A stretch of DNA of 64,000 bases, taken from the NCBI GenBank assembly GCA_028752905.1, contig JAQNBH010000013.1:12142897-12206896 (forward strand), written 5' to 3'. Positions 20,886 to 31,615 of this stretch are shown piece by piece; position 1 is the stretch's first letter, and each line of letters starts with the position of its first letter. Position numbers and translations under genes: made by a program. The notes under the pieces were generated by a model. The model was not told the origin of the DNA. It was given only the letters and a program-made list of their open reading frames with translations, and searched no databases. The DNA is from Cladorhizidae sp. MBARI D1340-BT2 (Eukaryota > Porifera > Demospongiae > Poecilosclerida > Cladorhizidae).

Positions 20886-21020
20886 CTTAGAGCTCCGTAG
20901 ATTCTGCAAACTTCATGGTATGGACTTGATATATAGCTCAAAAGATAGATCTCTCTGTGTGCTCTCTTTTGATACTTCATATGTATGTATAACCATAGGT
21001 AAGTTACTAGACCCTAATTT
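20886..21020 (+). repeat. Left arm of a GAGCTC foldback element
   Basis: GAGCTCCGTAGATTCTGCAA, CTTCATGGTATGGACTTGAT and CTCAAAAGATAG match 47953-48060 and, inverted, 48330-48390 and 32560-32640. The right arm is missing: gypsy gag sequence starts near 21,030 instead. Confidence 0.8.
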
Positions 21021-23871
21021 AAAGTCCCTTTACTACTTCAAATCCAGATGGGGGGATTATGTGAGAGCGACCAAACTAACCGGACCGGACCTCTGTATCC
21101 AACTACTGGAATGCTGCGATAACCAGCTGAGAAGGGATTTGACCCGCAATGCAGGGGGGACCCTAGTAGATAAGACCGAGACGGAGATCTTCGATTCTAT
21201 CCAAACCCTAGCAGTAAGGGAGGAGAACACTATGATAGCCAGGACCGCCCTCCACGCCATGAAGCAGGACAGGGACGAGCCAGTGAGAGCTTTTGGAGCG
21301 AGACTAAGGGGACAAGCCAGCGTCTGCAAATTCATTAAGTTATGCGCCAACTGTGGCCACCAGGTGGATTACGCAGAGGATAACGTAGCAGATGTACTAT
21401 GCAGGGGCCTGGCCGACCTGGACATCCAACAAGATCTGCTGGAGTTGCAAAACCAGGACCTGACAGTGGAACAGACACTCAGGTTCATTGAAGCTAAGGA
21501 GGCTGGCAAAAGATCAGCCTCCAGACTGTCTATACCCCACCAAGTAGAGACCATGGGGAGCACCTACAAATGCTCAAAGAGGCCAGACATAGAGAAGGGA
21601 CCATCCAGGACAGAATCACTCCAGAGAGAGGAAGCATGCTCCTACTGTGGAGGAAGGGGCCATGAGAAGAACGCCCCCACCAGGATCAGAAGGACAGAAT
21701 GCCCAGCATTCGGGACCACATGCGCCGGCTGTGGCAAGCCCCACCACCTGGAAAAGGTATGTAGACAAAAGCATACACAGCAGGAGAATGCCATGAGTGA
21801 TTACATGTGTGTCATCAATAACCCCAACACCGCCATGGAGCACCACACGTACGACCAGACCAGTGGCAGATGGGCCAAAGGGACATCGAAACCACAACCA
21901 CATGTACAGCTCCAAATCCAGATAACCACTGACGACTATGCCCACCTAGGACACACCTTGGCCACAGGTGACAGGAAGATCACTGCATGGGCGATGGCAG
22001 ACACAGGATGTCAGAGCTGCCTCACAGGTACAAACATCCTCAAGGAACTAGGCTTGACCGCTAACAACCTCATCCCTGTAAGACTACAAATGAGAGCAGC
22101 CAACAACAGCCACCTCCACATCTTAGGAGCAGTCGTCCTGAGATTTACCGACACCAGCTCAGCGCTATCTACCAGACAGATGGTATACGTATCCAAAGAC
22201 GTCAAGGGGCTATACCTTAGCAGGGAGGCCTGTGCAGACCTGGGCTACATCTCACAGAAGTTCCCCACAGAGAGTCACTCCATCTCACAATTGGTAGAAT
22301 CCACAATTTTGGACTCACTAATGGCAGCCCTGGAGTCGATCAAGCCCATAGACTGGGAGCAGGTTCAAACGGCCACTTCGTCTGACCAAGACATGTGCCT
22401 CCTCCTCTCCACAATCGAGGAGGGTTTCCCAGAGGACAGACTCCTCGTCCCACACAACATCCGGGTATTCCATAGCATCAGAAACAAACTATACTCCATT
22501 GATGGAGTAGTCGTATATGGCGACCGACTTGTGATACCATCAGCATTAAGGCCAACCTGCCTGATGGCTCTACATGCAGCCCACCAGGGGACCTCATTGA
22601 TGACATCAAAGGCAGAGACCTCAATATATTGGCCTGGCATCAACAAGGACATCAAGACCACCAGACAGGAATGCAGCAGCTGCAACAGGATGGCTCCATC
22701 TCAGGCAGCCCTACCCCCAACCACACCTGTCTCACCAGCCTACCCATTCCAATACCTATGTGCTGACTATTTTCACCACCTTGGAAGGTCATACCTAGTC
22801 ATTGTTGACCGGTACTCTAACTGGCCTATTGTGTCCCATGCATCTAATGGGGCTCAAGGTCTCATCAGCATACTCCGCACCACATTCTCCACATATGGCA
22901 TACCAGAGGAAATAGCCACAGATGGTGGACCAGAATTCGCGTCATACCTCACCAAGACCTTTCTCAAGAACTGGGGGGTGCATCAGCGGCTGAGCTCAGT
23001 AGCGTTTCCCCACAGCAATTGCCGAGCGGAGGTGGGGGTTAAAACGGTAAAAAGGATACTTGCCGACAACACCAAGCCAGATGGGAAGATAGACATAGAC
23101 ACCTTCCAACAGGCCATCCTCCAATATAGGAATACCCCTGACCCGACAACGAAACAATCTCCGGCCAACTACATCTTCGGCAGAACGATCACAGACCTCA
23201 TCCCCATCCTCCCTGGGAAGTACAAGCGTCTACAACCTTGGAAGGACCTGCTGGACTCAAGGGAAACTTCACTTTCACACAGGCACCAAGATGCCCAGGA
23301 CAGATGGACCCTCCATACTAGGCCTCTGACCCCACTCAAGGTTGGTTACCACGTGAGGGTACAAAACCAAGTAGGCCACCACCCCACCAAATGGGACAGG
23401 ACTGGCTCTGTAATAGAGGTGCACCCATACCACCAATACCTAGTCAGACTTGATGGCTCCGGTCGCACAACACTGAGGAACAGAAGATTCCTGAGGGTCT
23501 ACACCCCCATCCACCAACCAATACCAAGAAACACCTCTACTCCCAAGACTCAGGCTCCAACACCCCAATACCACCCACCCCCGAGCTCAGGAAACCCACC
23601 ACCCCAGGAGAGCAACTCCCCAACCCGACCTACCACCCCTCCCCCACCAGAGATCTCGAACCCAAGCCAACCGATCCAGACTCCAGCATCACCAGCTGCC
23701 CCCCTCATTCCGAAACAGGGCAGCCCCCAAACACCAGGCCCCCCAACCACCCCCCCCCACCACTCCGAAGATCCATCAGAGATAGGAAACCACCGGACCG
23801 GTTACACTATTAACTCAGCCTTTATGGCATACATAAAGACTTGGAGGGAGATAGACAATACTATGCAATAG
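20920..23871 (+). CDS. Gypsy-derived gag-protease-integrase frame lacking RT and RNase H
   Basis: A 983-codon frame without a stop. The first about 37 codons come from a foldback repeat arm, so the annotated start is probably not a real gag start; gag homology begins near FKSRWGDYVRATKL. Gag is followed by two Cys-rich knuckle-like stretches (CSYCGGRGHEK; CAGCGKPHHLEKVC), a retropepsin motif ADTGCQSC (Asp361), then directly a linker and integrase: HAAHQG with CSSC, catalytic Asp616, Asp668 and Glu704 (D(35)E exact) and an SH3-like C-terminal region, ending in a Pro-rich tail. In related gypsy elements roughly 600 residues of RT and RNase H lie between protease and integrase. Here they are absent without breaking the frame. 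No LTR pair was found. It is an in-frame deletion derivative, possibly of a non-autonomous family. Confidence 0.85.
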   Translation: MDLIYSSKDRSLCVLSFDTSYVCITIGKLLDPNLKSLYYFKSRWGDYVRATKLTGPDLCIQLLECCDNQLRRDLTRNAGGTLVDKTETEIFDSIQTLAVREENTMIARTALHAMKQDRDEPVRAFGARLRGQASVCKFIKLCANCGHQVDYAEDNVADVLCRGLADLDIQQDLLELQNQDLTVEQTLRFIEAKEAGKRSASRLSIPHQVETMGSTYKCSKRPDIEKGPSRTESLQREEACSYCGGRGHEKNAPTRIRRTECPAFGTTCAGCGKPHHLEKVCRQKHTQQENAMSDYMCVINNPNTAMEHHTYDQTSGRWAKGTSKPQPHVQLQIQITTDDYAHLGHTLATGDRKITAWAMADTGCQSCLTGTNILKELGLTANNLIPVRLQMRAANNSHLHILGAVVLRFTDTSSALSTRQMVYVSKDVKGLYLSREACADLGYISQKFPTESHSISQLVESTILDSLMAALESIKPIDWEQVQTATSSDQDMCLLLSTIEEGFPEDRLLVPHNIRVFHSIRNKLYSIDGVVVYGDRLVIPSALRPTCLMALHAAHQGTSLMTSKAETSIYWPGINKDIKTTRQECSSCNRMAPSQAALPPTTPVSPAYPFQYLCADYFHHLGRSYLVIVDRYSNWPIVSHASNGAQGLISILRTTFSTYGIPEEIATDGGPEFASYLTKTFLKNWGVHQRLSSVAFPHSNCRAEVGVKTVKRILADNTKPDGKIDIDTFQQAILQYRNTPDPTTKQSPANYIFGRTITDLIPILPGKYKRLQPWKDLLDSRETSLSHRHQDAQDRWTLHTRPLTPLKVGYHVRVQNQVGHHPTKWDRTGSVIEVHPYHQYLVRLDGSGRTTLRNRRFLRVYTPIHQPIPRNTSTPKTQAPTPQYHPPPSSGNPPPQESNSPTRPTTPPPPEISNPSQPIQTPASPAAPLIPKQGSPQTPGPPTTPPHHSEDPSEIGNHRTGYTINSAFMAYIKTWREIDNTMQ

Positions 23872-24045
23872 CTAGATAACATTATACACTAGCTGTAGAC
23901 ACATCGTCGTGCACGACCCTTTACCCATTATTTACGCATGCGCAGAACATCAATACTGCCAGTTAATACCAGCATTGCTATTCTTAAGAACCTATTTATA
24001 CCTAGTTGCATCTTTGATCAAATGAGCAATAGCTCTATTATCTAG
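23872..24045. other. Downstream flank of the RT-less gypsy frame, possible LTR remnant
   Basis: It contains TATTTATACC (near 23,992), a possible TATA-like box, and GCATGCGCAGAAC. There is no second copy to define an LTR. It leads straight into the 39-bp minisatellite. Confidence 0.35.
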
Positions 24046-24716
24046 CTTCCTTCAAGTAAATTGTAGCATTGTGAACAATTCAAGTAAATTGTGGCATTGT
24101 GAACAAGGAAAGCTTCCTTCAAGTAAATTGTAGCATTGTGAACAAGGCAAGCTTCCTTCAAGTAAATTGTAGCATTGTGAACAAGGCAAGCTTCCTTCAA
24201 GTAAATTGTGGCATTGTCAACTTCCTTCAAGTAAATTGTAGCATTGTGAACAAGGCAAGCTTCCTTCAAGTAAATTGTGGCATTGTCAACTTCCTTCAAG
24301 TAAATTGTAGCATTGTGAACAAGGCAAGCTTCCTTCAAGTAAATTGTGGCATTGTAAACAAGGCAAGCTTCCTTCAAGTAAATTGTGGCATTGTGAACAA
24401 GGCAAGCTTCCTTCAAGTAAATTGTAGCATTGTAAACAAGGCAAGCTTCCTTCAAGTAAATTGTGGCATTGTGAACAAGGCAAGCCTCCTTGAAGTAGAT
24501 TGTAGCATTGTGAACATGGCAAGCTTCCAAATTGTAGCATTGTGAACAAGGCAAGCTTCCTTCAAGTAAATTGTGGCATTGTGAACAAGGCAAGCTTCCT
24601 TCAAGCAAATTGTAGCATTGTGAATAAGGCAAGTTTCCTTCAAGTCAATTGTGGCATTGTGAACAAGGCAAGCTTCCTTTAAGTAAATTGTAACATTGTG
24701 AATAAGGTAAGCTTAA
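24046..24716. repeat. 39-bp minisatellite, about 17 units
   Basis: The unit is TTCCTTCAAGTAAATTGT + (A/G)GCATTGTGAACAAGGCAAGC. The A/G position varies between units, and several units are shortened. Because 39 is divisible by three, open frames run through it on both strands; these are not genes. Confidence 0.95.
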
Positions 24717-25336
24717 ATTGTTGGACACCATGTTCACGAGAACTTAGCTATCTGGATTTACAGGCTCCAATGTGTCCTTGCCAGAAAGTTGACAGATCTA
24801 CATGCATGAAAGTGGCAGTTGAGACTGCCAAGGTACAGTACTTATCAGTGCTTCTGTGAAGTGTTGCCTAGACAATTTCTGAGGAGTGACTTGGAGATGA
24901 TGGTCGCTCATTAACACATTGAATACTGAATTGCAGGAAGAGGGGGGAAATGGGAAAAATGAGAAAAAAATGAATAAAATTACGAGCTTATCACTCCTAA
25001 CTTCATCTCTAGGTCCTTGATGAGATGGTAACTCCAGCAGGAAGAAATAAAGCCACACCCTGCAAAATGCCATTCTCTCGTGCTTCTTTGCTACACTATA
25101 TATATATATAGCTGAGATTGCAATTATCAGATAACGTACTGAGAAGTTTCACGTGAGTGCCGCACCTCCAATCGAAACAAGGTCAAAGGTTGTTTCGCAC
25201 ACCATAATTGTTTATCTGAAGTTTTTCTCTGCTAAAAAGTGTCTTGTTTTTGTTGCTTTACGAGTGTTAAAGGACTAAACTAAACAAGCTTGAGACTGCA
25301 GTGGCGAGTGGAAGCGCAAGGTGCGCGTAGCTGTAA
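24717..25336. other. No gene recognised
   Basis: Unique-looking sequence with a short TA run (TATATATATATAG, about 25097). No coding similarity seen. Confidence 0.5.
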
Positions 25337-25447
25337 ATTCCGGGACATTTCCGGGACAAGGACACCACTTTTTGTTTTTTTGGTTTGTTTTTTGTTAATA
25401 ATAATAATTATTATAATTATTATTTTAATGATGTAGAGTTATGATAA

Positions 25448-28400
25448 TTAAATGAGCTGTGGGATGCGGCCCTCTGCTGTTGCCAGGGTTACATCCACAT
25501 CTTTGATTGGGTTTCTAGCAGATGATCTGCTGCCACGAATACACATAATTGAAGACCTTAACGCTGCAAAAGACATTCTGCATCTTAGCCAACTCATCAA
25601 AACAGAATAAGGCTTCTGCCTCTTGTGCGATAGCTTGTCTGCCAATCTTTTATAAAAAGTCGTTGCTTCCCGACCCATTCCTCCCGTGGATGACAAAACT
25701 AGGGGTGTAAAAACACCATGTTCTATCTCTCGGACACGCTGGCCATACGCTCTCTTCTTGGCATTTTCATGCCTTTTGTATGCACCTGAGATGGTTCCTG
25801 AACGGTTGCTGGATGCATTGGGGTAAAATACCCTAACATCAAAATAAACATCCTGTGCAGCGTTCCAGAATCCCCTTGCTCTGATGTCCAGTCTTGCCTC
25901 ATCATCTGTGATTGCGGAGCGAAGGAACATGGTCTCACCATTAAGTGGTTGCAGGTGTGGTTCGGTGGCGACATTATGGCATACTTCTGTGAGTAGCTTA
26001 GCTGTGATGTCACGGATTTCATTGTGACGGTGGGTTGGACAACCTCCCATGTGGCATACCATTGCATGGTCGGTTGAAAAGGCAGAGCCACAACTGCAAA
26101 CTGATGGCATGTTTGGTGGATTCCAGCCGTATCTGAGGCATAGTGCATCTCTGAACTCGCCTTTGTGTAAAAAAAAATCTTGATCTTCTAGTGGAAGGAC
26201 TGACAGCCATGATGATGTGCCTTTTTCTTTGGCAAGATCTACACATCTCTTCATCTTAACTGACAATCGGTTGTAGACCTCTGTTGCCTCACTTTCCATT
26301 CTCTCACGGTTAGACTTTGTAATCATTTTCTTGATATCCATAATTTCACAAAGATCAATTTCATGTTCAAGATCCTGATTATTGATTTTAACCACAAGAG
26401 GAGCGGTAAGTTTTTCTGAAGCTTCGAAAGCGTTTGGAGAGTTTGAAGCTGGATCAATTAGACCCAGACCACCAAGTCTAACCGGAAGGGTAAATAGATC
26501 TCTCTCTTCATTAGAACAAGATGGACGACCTGTGAGGGCTGGAATTAACAGGTGGTGAATGGCATCCTCTACTGGTTGGAGTAGGGCAGAGACGTCAGGA
26601 AGGGTGCGTGACAAATACATCCAACGGCTGCAGAGACCATGAGTGAAGGCAGTGTATGCTGGATGTGGTTGAGTGATTGCGATTTTTGCAAGCTCTTTGA
26701 TCTCATTAGTCCATCCATGTACCTTATCACCAACATACTTTTCAGCAAATGACCTTGAACCAATTGCTGCACCAAGATGACGTTTCCCACTGGTCGAGAT
26801 ATTGACACCAGTACCTGCAAACAATTTTCTTGCCTCCTCTTCATGCTGCTATTTGATTATCAGATGAGTTTTGGTAGCATTAGGATTATATCCATATTTT
26901 TCCCCATGTAGCTGTAAGCTTTCCCAAAACTCCTTTAGCTCTTTATAGGAGCCAGCAGCGGTGGCATCATCGGCATACCATACCTGTTTCACTTTTGGAT
27001 TGTCAGACTTCAGTTGGTTGATGAGTGGATTGACTGCTAGTGCATACATCGCCATCGCCAGTGGATCTCCTTGTATGGTACCCTCAGAGGAAGAGATCTC
27101 GCCACATCCACGTATTATGCACCTAACAGGTGCACGGTAGGTATTCACTAAAATTTGTGATAAGGGTGGACAAATGATTTTGATGTTGTGAAGGGCGGCT
27201 TGTCGATTTATGGAGTTGAAGGCATTTGTTGCATCAACAAGCAAGACACCTTCTGTGTCAGGATCAGAAAATATTTGGCGCATGGAATGTACTGCTGCCT
27301 CACAGCCCCCTGCCTGACCTGCACAAACTTGCAATGGGCCAGCGGCTTCCTGGATATCAAGGTTGAAGAGGCCAAGAATTGCTTTGGCAATTATGCGTCT
27401 TGGAACCTCTCCAATCCCAATAGGTCTCACACCAGGACATTTATCTATTGGAACAAGCCGGCATGCAACAAAAGCACTCAAATCATCAGGATGGATATGG
27501 GTAGAACATATACGACGACCAAATGAAGCCATAGCAGTACACAAATCATTTGATGCAGATTTGAAGGAAGAGCATAGCCTCTTCCATGCATAAGCATCAA
27601 GACCAGATAAACCGGCTGCACCATGAGTATGTAGAGCTGACCTAAGGATTGAATCAGCATCCAGGTTGTCATATATGATTGGGTTGATTTCTTCAGGATG
27701 ACCTTGTAGTAGGGTGGAAGGACTGGCTGGCATGCCTCTGGGATGTTTTTCAGTAAGCAATTCTCGTGTGGTGCGACATCTACCATCAATACCACTAGAC
27801 TCAGGGATAACATCATCTAAACCTAGCACGCCACCTGCCTCCTTGTACGATAAATTCCTCAAGGCACTTTTCACTTTCCCCTGAACCATCAGGTTTCTGA
27901 AAGTACGTGCTCTCATTCCATCTGTGGGTGGCTTATGAAGGTTTCTGATTCTCTTTTGAATGCATTTTCCCTCCTCAAAGAGTTCTTTGATGTCTCCACT
28001 ATGCCACAGGTCAAGTCTTCTCTTTAGGTGTTTCATGTGATCTCTGGACTTGCTGTTCTTACTGGGGTTTTGTAGTAATAGAATTTGAAGTAGGCTAATT
28101 GCTTTCATGCAAATGCGTTCCAGACTGGATTTGTCAGCAAAACTCTGAAATAGACGAGCCAGTTCCTTTACAAATGAATTCCCAGCAGAACAGTAAGGGA
28201 CCATAAACAAGTTTTGCTTCCAATGAATCACTTCTTCATAAGTAGCAGTTATAACCTCATATATCTCTTGACCAGAGTATACACCCCAACAAAAATTAAT
28301 CTGTTGCTTCTCTGGCATTGGCCATGAAACGGTTGGGACTGATGTTTGTAATGGAACTGAAGGCTGAGATAGTAATGGTACTGACTGTGGAGGAGATACT

Positions 28401-28795
28401 GTGTTGATGGCTGACTGGGAGTGAGGTGATCCTACAGCATGGCCATTACAGTGGGATTTATTTGGGGATATAGGCAATGATGGTTGTGAGGTAGCATCAC
28501 TGGCACACGAACTCAAATATGATTGACTATCAATAGTGGTATGGTTGCTACTTACACAAGTAGTTTGGAGAGCGGAGGGACCATTATTAAGGCATTTACC
28601 CAGGCGACCCGGTAAACAGTTGTCACAAGAATTGCCTTCCTTTACGCAAGAACAGCCTTTGCAACTTCCCGTTCTGTTACATCTACAGCACGTCATGTAC
28701 TTTGTATTTGCTGTTTGTAACAGAAGGTAAGAACCAGTCAGCGTAACTCGCCTACTCAGGCGTTCTTGGTTGGGTCGTCCATTCGTCAAGGACAA
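25448..28795 (-). pseudogene. Retroelement polyprotein: Cys-rich region, reverse transcriptase, PD-(D/E)XK-like nuclease; one in-frame stop
   Basis: One minus-strand reading frame of about 1116 codons is broken only by TAG at 26851-26849. The first ATG-coded Met is near YMTCCRC. The N-terminus has a dense Cys cluster (CCRCNRTGSCKGCSC then CDNCLPGRLGKC), probably a zinc or nucleic-acid-binding module. RT blocks follow: GVRPIGIGEVPRRIIAKA, LLVDATNAFNSINR, SSEGTIQGDPLAMAMYALAV and the active site VWYADDATAAG (about 26970). Beyond the stop comes a CxC-x-CH region (CSCGSAFSTDHAMVCHMGGC), then RHNEIRD, a Glu, ARLDIRA and FDVRVFYPNA, which resemble a restriction-like PD-(D/E)XK fold. The stop follows KTHLIIK, where the frame otherwise continues smoothly. 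The clade is uncertain; it resembles RT-plus-restriction-like-endonuclease elements common in sponges, cnidarians and molluscs. Confidence 0.8.
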
Positions 28796-28801
28796 GGCTC
28801 A

Positions 28802-28848
28802 AAATTCCGGGACTGTCCCGGCCATTCCGGGACGGTTGGCAACTCTGA
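28802..28848. repeat. TTCCGGGAC palindromic block ending in a hAT-like terminus
   Basis: Read on the minus strand it begins CAGAGTTGCCAACCGTCCCG, a common style of hAT end, and holds three CCGGGAC/GTCCCGG motifs. A related AATTCCGGGAC...TTCCGGGAC block lies at 25337-25357 on the other side of the retroelement. Confidence 0.5.
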
Positions 28849-30290
28849 ACTACTACAGTTATAGCTATTGTTACACAGCCATAAAACATTATAATCTGTG
28901 AATACTGGTTGCAGAGAAAGAAGTGAGCTGCATTCAGCTGGCGTAGGGAACTCGGATGTTTACCATAGGCTGAAAACAGTAACCTTTCAACTCTGTTGTC
29001 TTCCTCTTCACTATTCATGTCCTCTTGAGTTTGGTTACCACCTTCAAGTTCTTTGAGTTCATCTAGCTGTGCTTACAAGTCAGTATTGGAGAGGAGAGCG
29101 ACAAGCACTATAGTTGGCTAATCTTATCCACTGTTTAGTCACAGATTGATGCCATCTTCTTCAAATCTAGACTGGAGAAATCAGGTTTCTAATAACTAGA
29201 TAACCATTCCAACTATTAGCTTGAAACAGATTTCATTTGAAAGAGCATTAATTTACAAGTGTATAGTATCTTTGGTTGTCAAGAAAGCCAAATGCATTTC
29301 CAATTTAAAAATGACTTATCTATATAGCATGGGGTAAATTTCACCCACCGAAGAGTTAATGTGTTCATGTCACCCCAATATGGGGGGGGGGGGGGGGGGG
29401 TTTCCTTGCATTATTAATATTTCCTACTTTTGCAGATAAGTACTTTCAATCACTGCTTTTCTTAATGCTCTTCCGCAAGACCAGGATTTAATCAATGTCG
29501 GAGACTTTAACCCCCCCCCTCCCAATCAATCGAGTATCAGTAGGTCTACTCTCATAGTACAGTCACTTTCTCAAAGAGTATCTGCAAGTTGGTGTTCTCA
29601 CCTTGATGCACCGATGGGAATATATTTCATTTTGTCCCCTAACTTCCCAGGAAGGTTTCTCATTCATCCGATGAGGACTGCCTATCTCTGTCCGTATTGG
29701 ATCATTAGCTGATTTTACTCGGCCCCATTTGCAACAATCGCGGTTCTCAGAGCAGCAGGGGAAGGATTACTTTTCCAACTTCACATCCAGAAAATGGAAT
29801 GCATTCTTGTTAAACACTGACTTCAAATACCTCCTCTCACATAAAGGTGGCGACATAATATGGGTGCTGCCTTAAGGGTAAAAAACTTGCCACCTGTTCA
29901 TCCACTGTTCATCCCAACAGGATGAACAGGTGGTTCTACATTAGTGTCCATGATCCCAAAGTCTTTGTCAAGAAGAACCATCATCTGAAGTAGTTTAATC
30001 CATGTATGAGGAACATATTAAGTTGCATGTACAAACATATCCTGAGATGTAAAATTCATCTTGCCCTCACGAGAAACACTGATAATATCCCTGAGTCAGA
30101 GCTTCAAAGTGCAATTTTGTTCATTCAAGGCAACTTAGTAGTCTGAGGCTGCACTGTTTAACGGCTTACGGTCCGCACTGGAAGAGCCTATAATGAACTA
30201 GGAAAAAATTATGGCGAAACAAAATAACAAAAGAGACAAAGCACAGACTGCAAGCTATAATTTGATATTATAGATCGGGAAACTAGAGTG
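28849..30290. other. No gene recognised; short minus-strand coding-like stretch and simple repeats
   Basis: The minus strand from about 29066 to 28900 is open and acidic (LDELKELEGG, then MNSEEEDNRVERLLF), preceded by TTGTAAG-like sequence; I cannot assign it. A run of 19 G lies at 29382-29400. CCACCTGTTCATCC and GGATGAACAGGTGG form a hairpin at about 29890-29932. Confidence 0.4.
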
Positions 30291-30414
30291 AATGCGAGCA
30301 AAGATATGGTACTTTATATGAGACTACGCGATACGCAGCCTTCTTTCCCCCTTAATAATAATTTATTTCAACTCTCACTATTACTAGAAAGTACTGTTGT
30401 TTATTACTACATAA

Positions 30415-30880
30415 TTACCTCCTCCAAGTTGTGTTTTCACCCGATTACACAAAAAGGAACTAATGGATTTTCACGAAATTCTATTGAATATTTTGGCATG
30501 GACCAACGACCAATCCGTTAAGTTTTGCTTGCTCCAAGTTTCTAGAAGCCACTGTGCCAGCTTACAATAGCTTGACTTTTTCTGACATGTCCATCAACCA
30601 AAAGTTGTTGGGATTGGCCCATGTTTGTATCTCTATTGCTCTTGTTATTATTTTTATTACCTCTGCAAAGGAGGGTATGTTTTCACCATGGTCGGTGGGT
30701 TGGTTGGTCTGTTTGCAGGGTTACGCAAAAACTTACAGATGGATTTTCACGAAACAGATTAGGCCTGGGTCGAGGACCATGCGATCAAAATTTGGTGGTG
30801 ATCCAGGTTTGCTTAAAGCTATATACTGTCGCCAGGAACAGCACAACATTTATGTTGTCAGCAATTTTGTTTAGGGATAT
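30415..30880. repeat. Two diverged copies of an interspersed repeat
   Basis: Both CCTCC...TGTTTTCACC + GATTACACAAAAAGG + GGATTTTCACGAAA (about 30418-30480) and CAAAGGAGGGTATGTTTTCACC + GGTTACGCAAAAAC + GGATTTTCACGAAAC (about 30665-30760) share an order of blocks. The pattern is like a short repeat widely seen in invertebrate genomes. Interpretation as a non-autonomous element is an inference. Confidence 0.5.
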
Positions 30881-31383
30881 GCCTGCAAGTGCATCCGTCT
30901 CGTTTAGCAACGATAACCCACAAATTAAATTGTTGGGAGTGGCACAGTTTGCTCTTGTTGTTATAATTATATCATTAAATATTTTGGAATATAAGCACGC
31001 CACATGTTGTAGTTCTGGGAGGGTTTAGTGGAGAAAGTCCAGTGGCAGAGTTATGATTTTAAGGATCTCAGGTCTGAGTCTAACAAGGCATTCTGGAGTA
31101 CCTGCTTGATGGATCAGTGTCAGAATATTCTAGGAAATGTTGGTAATATTTCCCTGGAGGGCAAGAGAAAATGGTGAAGAAGTAAATGACTTAGCATTCC
31201 TAGTTGTCATTCAGACAGGGGCTGGCATACTTCCTCGCCTAATTAACTATGCACCAGTGTGCTTGTAATGCCGGACAAAGAAAAGAGAAGTGACGTAAGA
31301 ATTGTCAAGGAGATTTCATAATGCCACAGACCGGTTTGGAAAATCCGGGTATTTCCCTGGCAGTTTCCCATGTATAATAATAT

Positions 31384-31600
31384 ATGCGATTTTATTACAC
31401 TATAGACTACGCGTGGAGAGCTAGTTGGCGATCTTGGAGAGCTAGTGTGCCATTTTACTCTCAGGAGAAACAGTGTGCGATTTTACTACACTTCACTACT
31501 CGTGGAGATATTGTGTGCGATAGAACTACGCTTTACTGCACGGTGGAGAGCTAGTGTGCGATTGAACGACACTTTACTACACCTGGAGAGCTTGTGCGAG
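31384..31600. repeat. Degenerate about 50-bp tandem repeat upstream of the MATH-BTB start
   Basis: Units share GTGTGCGATTTTACTACAC and GTGGAGAGCTAG with many changes. The array ends about 16 bases before the proposed ATG at 31616, so it may form the 5' untranslated region or promoter of that gene. Confidence 0.75.
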
Positions 31601-31615
31601 TGTCCAACAACCATA

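Noticed and set aside
11241..23960. Possible shared LTR between 11270-11390 and 23880-23960 (TAGACAC, TTTACCC, GCATGC blocks)
   Set aside because: Only short scattered matches were visible, with no collinear similarity good enough to call an LTR pair.
24042..24643. Frames of about 150-200 codons in the 39-bp array
   Set aside because: The unit is 13 codons without a stop; there is no start context or homology.
30288..31028. Coding-like frames near 30.3-31.0 kb
   Set aside because: Overlapping frames over an interspersed repeat; no domain or splice-consistent exon was recognised.
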